Source: Lunularia cruciata
Lineage: Eukaryota > Streptophyta > Marchantiopsida > Lunulariales > Lunulariaceae
NCBI GenBank assembly: GCA_948567375.1
Contig: OX419762.1
Coordinates: forward strand, 49,271,034 to 49,335,033
Reading direction: 5' to 3'
Length of the DNA: 64,000 nucleotides
Shown here: positions 56,055-64,000 of the stretch, piece after piece
How positions within the stretch are numbered: the first letter of the stretch is position 1
Layout: each line of letters starts with the position of its first letter
The notes under the pieces: model-generated
The model's input: the letters and a program-made list of their open reading frames with translations, nothing else
Told to the model about the DNA's origin: nothing
Databases searched by the model: none
Made by a program: the position numbers and the translations under genes

Positions 56055-58628
56055 ATGTCGAGCAATTTTCCTTTGCCGTTGAGGAGTTGTCTTGCAGGTG
56101 ATCGGGGAAAGGGGCATAGCGTTGGCCTTGGGTTAGTGCGTAAGGGAGAAGTCGAGAGAGAGAAATCGAGAGACCAAAGGAAAGCAGAAGAGATGGGAGG
56201 AGGGAAGAAGAACTCCGAATTTGCAGTGAGAAATCATGCAATTCGGAGATTAGATGTAGTAGCGAGGATCGAAGTCTTGAGCCGACTTCGGATCACCTTT
56301 CTGGCATGGAATTGGAACATAAGTTTTCCAGGATTCATGACAGAAATCATCGAGAGTAAATGTCTCGATGGTCCCGAGGAAGAAGGGAAGAGAGGAAATC
56401 TGGCTCGCTGGACAGAGTCGGATTGGAGACTCGTACTCGGGAAGGAGGCAGGCTCGGAGCAGGGGGCCACGTTCTTGGGGAAAGGAGAGATAGCTCAAGA
56501 AACGCAGGAGGTGAGAGAAGCCTTCTTGTCGAAGAGGACGAAGAATGGGTATAAAGTTGAGAGTTATAAGGACCCAGAGAGGAGGGGAATTGTGAGTGCA
56601 CTAATGGCACTCCTGAAGCCGGAGAGAACTACCTATGTGATGAAACACCAAGCGGTGTTCTTTCACCAGTTATTTGCAGGAGAACCGGTAAATTGGGCAA
56701 GGTGCTTTCACGGAAGAACGAGGCAGATGGTGTGGAATCTGCGAGATAAGTCGCCTCCACACTACATCGTACCATTTGCAGCCCACTTTTACCTCGGGTT
56801 AAATCTGCTCAATGTTGCTGAGCGTAATTGAATGGTGTCTCATTTTCATCATGATTTGAGAAGAGAAGTCGACGCGGAGGAGCAGCAATACATTCTCCAC
56901 ATCCGGAGCGCAGACGATTACTACGCAAAGACAGGGAAGAACGTGGAGGTCGTTGAAAGTACCCCGACAAAGAAGAGAACTCGGCAAGCAGACGCCGAAG
57001 AAAACAAGAAACCTCGGAAGATGCAGAAAAATAACCCGAGGCGAGGAATGGTGGTGATTGAGTCGGAAGATGAAGACTCAGAAGGCGAAGCCGAGCTCAA
57101 GACGGAGGACTCGGAACGTGAGGAGGAACCTGAGCTGACACTGCATAGTGGAGATACAAGTAGTGATAGTGAAGTCGGTGGAGAAATGACCTCGGCACCA
57201 ACGCCTGAAGAATACGAAGAAGAAATTCAAGCCGAGGTAAAAGCCGAAGACAATGCAGTGCTGGAAGACGAAGTACCGGTGCTCGAGGAGAAGAAGATCG
57301 CAGTACAGCGAGGAATTCACTCGAGACGTAAGGCAAAGGGGGAAGCGGGACCGAGTAGAGTGAAAGAAGAAGTAGAAGGAAGCTCGGGCAGTGAAGCATC
57401 AATTCCGATACGAAGGCTCTAGAGAAGAAGGCGAGAATCGGGAGAACACGAAGAAAGAAGAGAGACTACTCCGAGAGAGGACGAAGGTATCATTAATGGA
57501 GTAGATTACTTGCAGGTGGTAGTATGCCCGTTGTTGGTGAAGTTGGAGAAGAAGAAGAAGGAGATGCAGTCGACTTGTCTAGAGGTAAAGACTGTATTGC
57601 AGGTGGTATCGAGATTAGAAGAAGAAAACTCGAAGTTGAAGAAGAGTATAACCCGAGGTGAGAAGGAGAGAGAAGTATTGCAAGTGGAAGCAGTGGAGAG
57701 AAGTCAGGTAATTGAAGACCTGAGGAGAGAATTGAGCTATCGAGAGGATCTTGCGAGGAAGAGTGACGTCGTAAGGGAGAGACAAGTAGCTGAATTTGAA
57801 ATCTTGAAGCAGCAATTTGCTGATTCAAGAGTAGAGCTCATCCATGCTATGGCGAGAGTAGCATCAAAGGATCAAGAGCTTGATCGAGTGATGGAGAGTA
57901 TGGAGGAGAAGAAGCAACTTTGGCAACGAGAGTTGGCTACGAGATATGGAGAAGAAGAGAGATTACGAGACTTACTTCGTAATTAGGAAGAAAAGGTTGC
58001 ACAGAAGGAGAAAGAGAAGGACGCGGTGAAGGCCGAATTCGAAGAAGAGTTGGCGATGTACAGAGAGGAATGGCTTGCAGATCGGGAACAAGAAAGGAAG
58101 ACAAGATTAGAGCCATTGCAGGAGATAGTCCTCAGGGTAAACGCGATGCTAAGTACAGAGACCAGCGTTCGAATTGAAGAAACGCATCTGCACGAGTTGA
58201 AGCTGTTAGTGCAGGAGACGAGGCGAACGCAAGCGAAAGATACAGATTTGAATGCCTTGTTGATTAAATTGAGAACTCGTGTAGATAGGAAGATCTTAGA
58301 AGTAGAAGACAATATCGCGATTAGATTGGACTTAGTAAGAATAGAGTTAGAAAAGCTTCGGCAGGATGTTAAAGCAAAACCCAACGTAGATGACATCGGG
58401 ATCCAAATGTCTTCGGAGTTGGCCTCAGCAACAGTAGAGAAGAGTGGGTCGAAAGATGAAGAGTTAGATAGATTACCCGCTAGTGCAATTTCAGATCAGG
58501 AAAGAGAATTGTTGGATCTGGTAGAAGATGTAAGAGTTGTGAAACCCAAGGACAGAATAGTAGGAAGTAAGATTACTTCGGGTTCGGGTTTGAAAGCCGA
58601 GGAAGAAGTAGACATCGGATCGGATTAG
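56055..58628 (+). pseudogene. K1a protein ORF, 858 codons with three nonsense changes, no frameshift
   Basis: One frame runs from MSSNFPLPLRS to EEEVDIGSD and TAG. It is stopped only at codon 259 (TGA; other copies suggest CGA), codon 456 (TAG; CAG in the copy at 1132-2959) and codon 644 (TAG). Residues about 95-258 form a domain with ARWTESDWRLVLGKEAG, HQAVFFHQLFAGEPVNWAR and HYIVPFAAHFYLGLNLL. Residues about 285-455 are a charged linker with a KKRTRQ-type basic cluster and acidic runs. Residues about 485-780 are a long coiled coil (LEEENSKLKKSI, MYREEWLADREQER). The tail is acidic. No cysteine/histidine knuckle, DDE triad or polymerase motif is visible. The helix block HQAVFFHQLFAGEPVNWAR recalls plant-specific transposon protein domains in layout; that link is an inference. 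A structural or DNA-binding role is possible. Confidence 0.8.
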
Positions 58629-59423
58629 TAACCGATTTGAGATTTGAAGGGGCAGATATGAAGAGGTGCATTGTCATTTCGGATCTGTAGGTTAGAACAG
58701 TTGTTGTAAAAACGGTATAGTTGTTAGAACTGTCGATTGCTTCACTATTTAAGAGTGGCATTCGCAGGAAATTGTTGTTCAGTGCTCATTATTTCTGAGA
58801 ATAGATAAAGCAAAGTGCTGTGAAGCAGTGCTCGTCGCTTGAGCTTGATTCCGAGTATCAACTTTGTAATTGTGTTTGTGAATGTTTGGAGAAATTCAAA
58901 GTGCAAGTCAGAGTGCTTGTTGGATGTTGGATTCCACAGCCTTGATCTTCATTCTGTGTGTTTGATCCTGAGTGAAGTGCAATCGAAGCAATGCCTTGAC
59001 AGATCTGAGAGGAATTGTAGTGTTGGTAGTATTCTGCATTTGTGAGTGCAGTGCGAAGTTGATGTGAAGCAATTTTGATCGAGGAAGTTGTGCCTTCAGT
59101 GGAAGGGTGGAACACAATTCTGAGGCGAAGTCATTTTGCAGTGAAGTGCCGTTTTCGGGAGAGCCTGAATCATCACAAATCAAGATTGTTTGGAAATAAT
59201 TGATGGAGTTGTGATTTTGGAGTGTTAATTTGTGACAAGATTGCGAGTCCGTGCTTGTTACTCTCTTCTGGGTGTGGTTTCTACCTGAGAGACTAAAGAA
59301 GAACTCAAGAAGAACTGAAATTGTTACTTTGCTTTGTATTTGGACATTTCTAATTCGTATCTCTGCGGGAACGAACTTTACTTACCCGATTACCGCAAAA
59401 GTGATATTTGCCGGGTTGTCACA
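58629..59423 (+). other. K 3' noncoding tail, 795 bp
   Basis: The tail between stop and terminus is 795-801 bp in all full copies and is the best-kept part of the family, including across the K1 and K2 subfamilies. It contains CACTATTTAAGAGTGG near 58743, where TATTTAAG could be a TATA element, and the word TGAAGTGCAAT or similar several times. It ends in TACCGCAAAAGTGATATTTG followed by CCGGGTTGTCACA. It may hold the 3' recognition sequence or a promoter. Confidence 0.6.
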
Positions 59424-59479
59424 AACATGAGTGATTAGGGGAAAGTGGGTTACAAATTGAAGGTGTAGATAGTGTACCC

Positions 59480-59794
59480 ATGCTTTCAATTACAATTCTT
59501 GACGATGACATAGTAGAATTAGCAAAAGAATTGATAATAGTTAGACCCGAAGTAAGAGAGATAGGAGTGCAGGTGTCTTTGGATTTGACATTTGACACTT
59601 TAGAGAAGAGTGGGTCGGGAGATATAGATTTAGAAGGCTTAATTATGATAGTAATTGTAGATCAAGAAAGAGAATTGTTAGATCTAGTAGAGGAAGTAGG
59701 AATTATGAAACCCAAGGACAAAATATTAGGAAGTAAGATTACTTTGGGTTCGGGTTTGAATAAAGAAGAAGAAGTAGACATCGGATCGGAGTAG
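59480..59794 (+). pseudogene. K3 ORF tail
   Basis: The translation MLSITILDDDIVELAKELII continues to VSLDLTFDTLEKSGSGDIDL and ends EEEVDIGSE. It is the C-terminal part of a K protein in the element that hosts K1a. The upstream coding region was lost by internal deletion. The ATG at 59480 is internal and unlikely to be a real start. Confidence 0.65.
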
Positions 59795-62081
59795 AAACCA
59801 ATTTGAGATTTGAATAGACAGATATGAAGGGTTGCATTGTCATTTCGGATCTACAGGTTAGAATAGTTGTTGTAGAACGGTATAGTTGTTAGAATTGTCG
59901 GATGCTTCACTATTTAAGAGTGGCATTTGCAAGAAATTGTTGTTCAGTGCTCATTATTTCTGAGAATAGATAAAGCAAAGTGCTGTGAAGCAGTGCTCGT
60001 TGCTTGAGCTTGATTCCGAGTATTGACTTTGCAATTGTGTTTGTGAGTCTTTGGAGAAATTCAAAGTGCAAGTCAGAGTGCTTGTTGGATGTTGGATTCC
60101 ACGGCCTTCATCTTCATTCTGTGTATTTGATCCTAAGTGAAGTGCAATCAAAGCAATGCCTTGACAGATCTTAGAGGAATTGTAGTGTTGGTAGTATTCT
60201 ATATTTGTGAATGTAGTGCAAAGTTGATGTGAAGCAATTTTGATCAAGGAAGTTGTGCCTTGAGTGGAGGGGTGGAACACAATTCTGAGGCAAAGTAGTT
60301 TTGTAGTGAAGTGCCATTTTTGGGAGAGCCTGAATCATCACAATCAAGATTGTTTGGAAAGATTTGATGGAGTTGTGATTATGGAGTGTTAATTTGTGAC
60401 AAGATTGCGAGTCCGTGCTTGTTACTCTCTTCTAGGTGTGGTTTCTACCTGAGAGATTGAAGACACAATCAAGAAGAACTGAAATTGTTACTTTGCTTCG
60501 TATTTGGACATTTTTGACTCGTATCTCTACGGGAACGAACTTTACTTAGCTGATTACCGCAAAAGTGATATTTGCCGGGTTGTCACAGAAATGATGCATA
60601 AATTCAGGAGTATCTATTAGTTTGCATGGAAATGGGAGTTCTTTTGAGTTACACAAACTCGTGTATTAAATTTATGTTACACAGGCTCAAGACTTTTGTT
60701 TTATGTTATTGGGGTCTTAGGAGTATTTGGCATTTTAGTGGGAGATCAAGAAAAATGGGGAAAGCTTTGAGTGATCAGAGGGTTTGAGGAATGCATTGGG
60801 AGTTTTCTATTACTTGACAAGCTAGTAAGGGTTTGAGAGAATGCCTCGATGAGAGCTTTGGCCAATAATAGGCCAGCAGGGTTTGGAAAAGGCTTCAAGG
60901 GGATAGAGGAGATCTATGGCTGAGGATAGGGAGGTCTTTGCTCAAGAAGGTGCAAAAGAAGTTTCTTTTTCCATGAAGGAGGTCAGGATAGGAGAAGGCC
61001 AGAGAAAAATTTTTGCAAGAGAGGTAAGGGCTTGAGAGGAGGTTGAAGGCTGAAAAGAGATAAAAATTTGGATGTAAGGGCTTGATTAGTAGTGGAAGGC
61101 TTGACAGAGAGAGTGCAATTTTGAACATTAAGGCTTGATTGACAAGTTGAAAGCTGGCCAGAAAGGAAGTTTTGCAGGTATGCCTTGAGAGTGTGCTGCC
61201 TTGAGAAGAGAATTTTCACAAGAACGTAAGGGCTGGAGAGGTAAGGGCACTAAAAGGGGGTTCTTCGAAGGAAGAGTGTGGTTGTGCAGGAGTTGAAGGC
61301 TTGGACAGAGAAGCATTTTTTAATGTAGGGCTTGCTTGAGAGAGTGTGGACAGGAAGAAAATTTCCACATGAATGTGAAGAGGGTTTTATGAGGACAGCA
61401 AGAAGAGAATTTTTGCAGGAATGTAAGGGTTGGAGAAGTAAGAGCATAGAAAAGAGTTTTTAGAAGGAGTAGTGTGGCTGTGCAGGAGTTGAAAGCTTGG
61501 ACAAAGGAGAGATTATAGAATGTATGGAGAGTGAGAGGACGAGGGCAGTAAGGGCCAATGAGAAATGCTTGACAGAAAGATATTGCTGGACAGGAATTAA
61601 GGGTGTTGAGAGAATGCTTTGAGAGATCTTGCTAAAGCAAGATCAGGGCAGTAAGGGGCAATGAGATTTTTTTGAGAAAATACCAGCACCTGAACATAGG
61701 GTTTGGATAGGAATGGATAGGGGATTTTCTCAAAGGAGAAAAGGCCTGCTTGGATGTAGAAGAGAGAGTGCAATTTTCAAATGTAAGGGCTTGAGAGGAG
61801 GTTGAAGGCTGGACAGAAGAGAAGAAGATCCATAAGACTTTGAGAAGTGCTGAAAAGTGAGAGAACTTTTGAAGGAGAGGCCTACCTATGCAGAGGAGTG
61901 TGAATTTTTGAATGTAGGGGTTGCGGGAACATGTGTTGACAAGAGGAGATTCTCACAAAGAGGAGTGTGAAGTTTTGGATGTAGGGGTTGCTGGAACATG
62001 TGTTGTCAAGAGGAGATTCTCACAAAGGAGCAGGCTATGGATGATATTTTGCAAATATCCCTTGAGAGTGTGAAGGCCAAA

Positions 62082-62102
62082 AGAGAGAGAGAGAGAGAGA
62101 GA
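62082..62102 (+). repeat. GA dinucleotide run
   Basis: About ten GA units in the purine-rich part of the F-like solo LTR. Confidence 0.85.
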
Positions 62103-63326
62103 CAGGGCAAATGTGCAGGAGCTTGAGCTTGGACAGAAAGAGAATTTTTGCAAGAAGTGTTGTCTTGAGAGTGTGAAGACTGGACAAGAGAAATTTTTGT
62201 AGGACTAGGGTTTGCTGAAAGTGTTGGAAGGAGAGAATGTGTTGCTAAGACAAAGAGAATTTATGTAGGAAGTATGCCTTGAGAGTGTGAAGGCAAGAGG
62301 GGAGAATTTTTTTTTGCAAGAAGTATGTCTTGAGAGTGCATGACAGGACAAGTCTTTTCCATGAAAGAGTCTGGATTGAGAAGGAGAGATAGGGAATAGA
62401 AATAGACTATTTTTTTTCAAATGTTGGAGGGAGAGTGTGAAGTCTGGATAGAAAATTTTGAAGTGGCCTGACTTGTGTCAAATAGAGGGAGAGAAGAAGT
62501 TTGGCGTGTTTATGAGATAAAAGGGAGAAACCTCCAAGGAGAATCTGTTGAGCAGTGGAGACTTGGAGGAGATGTCAAGTGGAGATGCTGCAGATAGGGA
62601 GATGAAGAGCTATAAGGGATAGGAATTAGGAACAAACTGATTCCTTTCTTTCTGTTATATGCTTGGTTAGTCAGAGTGCTTTGATGCGAACACTGTTTAG
62701 TCAAGAGCTGTTTGACCTTTCCTCAAGGAGTTATAAACTAGGAAGACTTGGTATGGTGATGGAAATGAAATTTCTCATGAATGAATGCATGTGTATTTGA
62801 TAAGTGAACAGTGATAAGGAAGAAGATAATTTTTGGAATACTGAGTCCAGCCCACTTATGTGAATCAGATCATTGAATGAGTAGCCCCAGTTGAGTCAGT
62901 CGCATAGCTTGTAGACTAATCCACAAAACCCACCAGATCTCTATCTATCAGACTTGACTAGACTAGTACAAAAAAACCCCACCAGATCTATGTCTATCAG
63001 ACCTGACCAAACCAGTACATCAAAAACCCCACCAAACCTAAGAATGACAGACCAAGAACAAAGTCAGGAATGACAAACCGGGAATAGTAGCCGAGGGAAC
63101 GAGAAGGCAGAAATAACCTAAATCCTTATGCAAATATCCATTGAGGAGGGTCAACACCCAGAATAATGGCGGACAAGTTGCCAGAAGAGAGCTGATGTCA
63201 CCAAACCATAGAACAACACCAGTGTCGGACTACAAAAGAACTACCAAGTCTCTGACAACCAAGACAGCCTAAGCTCATGCAACCAGGTGCCCGGTGCAAT
63301 CTCAAGACCTTACAATCCGCACTACA

Positions 63327-63843
63327 CCGCATGGTCACCTCCAATTTGGTTCATGACTTCAAGCCCTTCACAAAACAATCCAGAACTTCACCTTCTTGTA
63401 TATCTAAAATCTGCATGATGATGTTTTGAAATTGCATGATGTAGCTCCTTACAGAGCCAATTGGCAAAGTTGAATCTACTTCAACTCTACCAATTTTTCT
63501 TGTGCATCTCGGGTGACATTTATAGTTTGAAATCAACCAAGTATTGCATCCGCAATTCTGCCCATGTTAAGATTGGTGCAACAATATGTCTTTTAGCTTG
63601 CTCTACTCAAAATCACCACCAAAGTTTTGCCACACCATCCAATTGGCTAGAAGCCAATAGAATGTGTTTCCGTTCATCTTGAAGATTGGTAGCTTCAAAG
63701 GAACATTCGCAATCAAACACAAAATTCCTCTCTATGCTTGAAAGATTCTTGCCTTCAAACACCTTGGGTTTTGGAAATCAAATTCAATCTTCTCCACCTT
63801 GAACTTATGTTTTCTCTAGGTGTTCTTGTCGTTGTTGGGCTCA
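63327..63843 (-). pseudogene. E2 gag capsid region
   Basis: The minus-strand translation gives SYIMQFQNIIMQILDIQEGE and, in other frames, FEATNLQDERK and FVFDCEC, all matching the gag of copy C at 13550-13960. Frameshifts separate the blocks. It is the upstream part of the gag whose knuckle lies at 54395-54440, on the far side of the F-like solo LTR. At 63844 a D-type LTR begins, so the gag start is not in the window. Confidence 0.75.
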
Positions 63844-64000
63844 TGTAATACCAAGAGGTAGCCATATGATCTAGATGTGAAATTTGGTTTGGTAACATCT
63901 AGAATGATGTTATACATGATGGTCAAAATAGATAAGATAGAAGTATCACCAAAAGAGTACTTCTACTAATAGAGCAGAAACCAAAATAGACTTGAGAACC
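63844..64000 (+). mobile_element. Start of a family D LTR, cut by the window end
   Basis: TGTAATACCAAGAGG and the following 157 bp match the first part of the D solo LTR at 30986 with few changes. The preceding GCTCA (63839-63843) is the expected target duplication. Whether a full element or another solo LTR follows cannot be seen. Confidence 0.85.

Larger units (their letters stand above)
55636..59423 (+). mobile_element. Full-length K element K1a, 3788 bp, best copy
   Basis: It starts TGTGATGCCCACA and ends TTGTCACA, with a perfect 5-bp duplication AACAT at 55631-55635 and 59424-59428. Layout: 419 bp 5' noncoding, one ORF of 858 codons (56055-58628) in a single frame with three stops, and 795 bp 3' noncoding. 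Comparing the first and last several hundred bases by eye I find no direct repeat longer than a few bases; only TGTGA...CCC is shared, inverted, between the ends. The ends fit TGTNR...YNACA, a pattern known from LTR elements and integrase-type DNA transposons (Ginger group). No enzyme is encoded. Confidence 0.92.
54886..60587 (+). mobile_element. K element K3 (internally deleted), holding K1a
   Basis: The left part (54886-55635) starts TGTGGTACACACA and the right part (59429-60587) ends TTGTCACA. The flanks are a perfect 5-bp duplication, GAAAT at 54881-54885 and 60588-60592. Without K1a and one copy of its duplication the element is about 1.9 kb: a 5' noncoding part with repeated CTTCGG words and the end of the ORF, but no N-domain. 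It is an internal deletion derivative. Its 3' half resembles the copy at 1-1131. Confidence 0.9.
54631..63326 (+). mobile_element. F-like solo LTR split by nested K elements
   Basis: The left part (54631-54885) starts TGTGAAAATAACCCACG and the right part (60593-63326) ends CGCACTACA. It shares landmarks with the F LTR in order: TTTGGTGTGA near the start, ATGTTATTGGGGTCT near 60697, a long purine-rich section, TTATATGCTTGG near 62657, and GTGCCCGGTGC near 63288. No internal region is present and E2 gag lies on both sides, so it is a solo LTR of about 3.0 kb. It is much diverged from F. A clean target duplication is not visible. Confidence 0.75.
46139..63843 (-). mobile_element. Chromovirus E2 (Ty3/gypsy), degraded, host of several insertions
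   Basis: A second minus-strand member of the E family. On the plus coordinate axis: two partial LTR copies (46139-46468, 46469-46894), chromodomain (46930-47130), integrase end, K1b (47163-50948), integrase (50954-52060), RNase H and reverse transcriptase (52091-53540), protease and gag (53549-54630), F-like solo LTR (54631-63326), the rest of gag (63327-63843), and then a D-type LTR. All frames are damaged. Its 5' LTR would lie to the right of the window. Confidence 0.85.

Noticed and set aside
57510-58628. K coiled coil as a captured host myosin, kinesin or lamin-like gene
   Set aside because: Coiled coils look alike by composition; there is no motor domain or other host motif, and the frame is present in all K copies as part of the element.
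55636-59423. K as an ordinary LTR retrotransposon or as an LTR element with only gag
   Set aside because: Two full copies with perfect duplications have no direct repeat at their ends, no primer site after the first end and no polypurine tract before a second LTR. A short or very diverged repeat cannot be excluded without an alignment program.
1-64000. CRISPR arrays, bacterial operons, rRNA or tRNA genes
   Set aside because: No spaced short palindromic repeats, no ribosome-binding-site pattern and no cloverleaf or rRNA sequence was found; the elements are plant retrotransposons.

Overview
This window is plant-type nuclear DNA made almost entirely of transposable elements nested in one another. 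I found no host gene, rRNA or tRNA. The reasons for calling it plant are the Ty3/gypsy families present: a chromovirus with an initiator tRNA-Met primer site and a chromodomain, and an Athila/Tat-like element with FIDDF in its reverse transcriptase and a primer site close to the tRNA-Asp type. The species cannot be read from the sequence. Dense nesting and LTRs of 2-3 kb suggest a large, repeat-rich genome. Family letters are mine: E = chromovirus, with C as a plus-strand copy of it; A/B = Athila/Tat-like gypsy; F = gypsy with very long, purine-rich LTRs; D = family known here only from LTRs; K = a family I do not recognise.

Left part (1-14223). A minus-strand chromovirus (E1) is scattered over 3376-12758. 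It is broken by a K fragment (1132-3375, itself cut by another K at 1-1131), a full K (5076-8781), a centrally deleted K (9462-11323) and a younger copy of its own family (C, 12759-14223). Middle-left (14224-24343). Element A (14224-22014, minus) has a 1605-codon gag-pol ORF and LTRs that differ at about two positions. Its flanks do not match: C gag lies on one side and a fragment of another A-family copy (22015-23084) on the other. About 1.26 kb with no recognisable feature follows. Middle (24344-46114). Element F (plus) carries element B (26667-35196) in its leader and an inverted K composite (38186-42437) in its RNase H region. B in turn holds a D solo LTR. Right part (46139-63843). A second minus-strand chromovirus (E2) holds a full-length K (47163-50948) and, in its gag, a long F-like solo LTR (54631-63326). 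That LTR holds a K (54886-60587), which holds another K (55636-59423). A D-type LTR starts at 63844 and runs off the window.

The most interesting content is the K family. Full copies are 3.7-3.8 kb, start TGTGRTRCCCACA, end TTGTCACA, and are flanked by 5-bp target duplications (AACAT, AAGAG and GAAAT are perfect). They have no long terminal direct repeats. They carry one ORF of about 858 codons for an N-terminal alpha-helical domain, a charged linker and a long coiled coil, followed by a constant noncoding tail of about 800 bp. I see no transposase, integrase or reverse transcriptase in K, so it looks non-autonomous. One composite insertion ends in the K 5' terminus at both sides and is still flanked by a 5-bp duplication, which points towards movement as DNA rather than as an LTR retroelement.

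Only the gag-pol ORF of A looks potentially functional. Every other ORF carries stops, frameshifts or insertions. All coordinates, identities and target duplications were read by eye.
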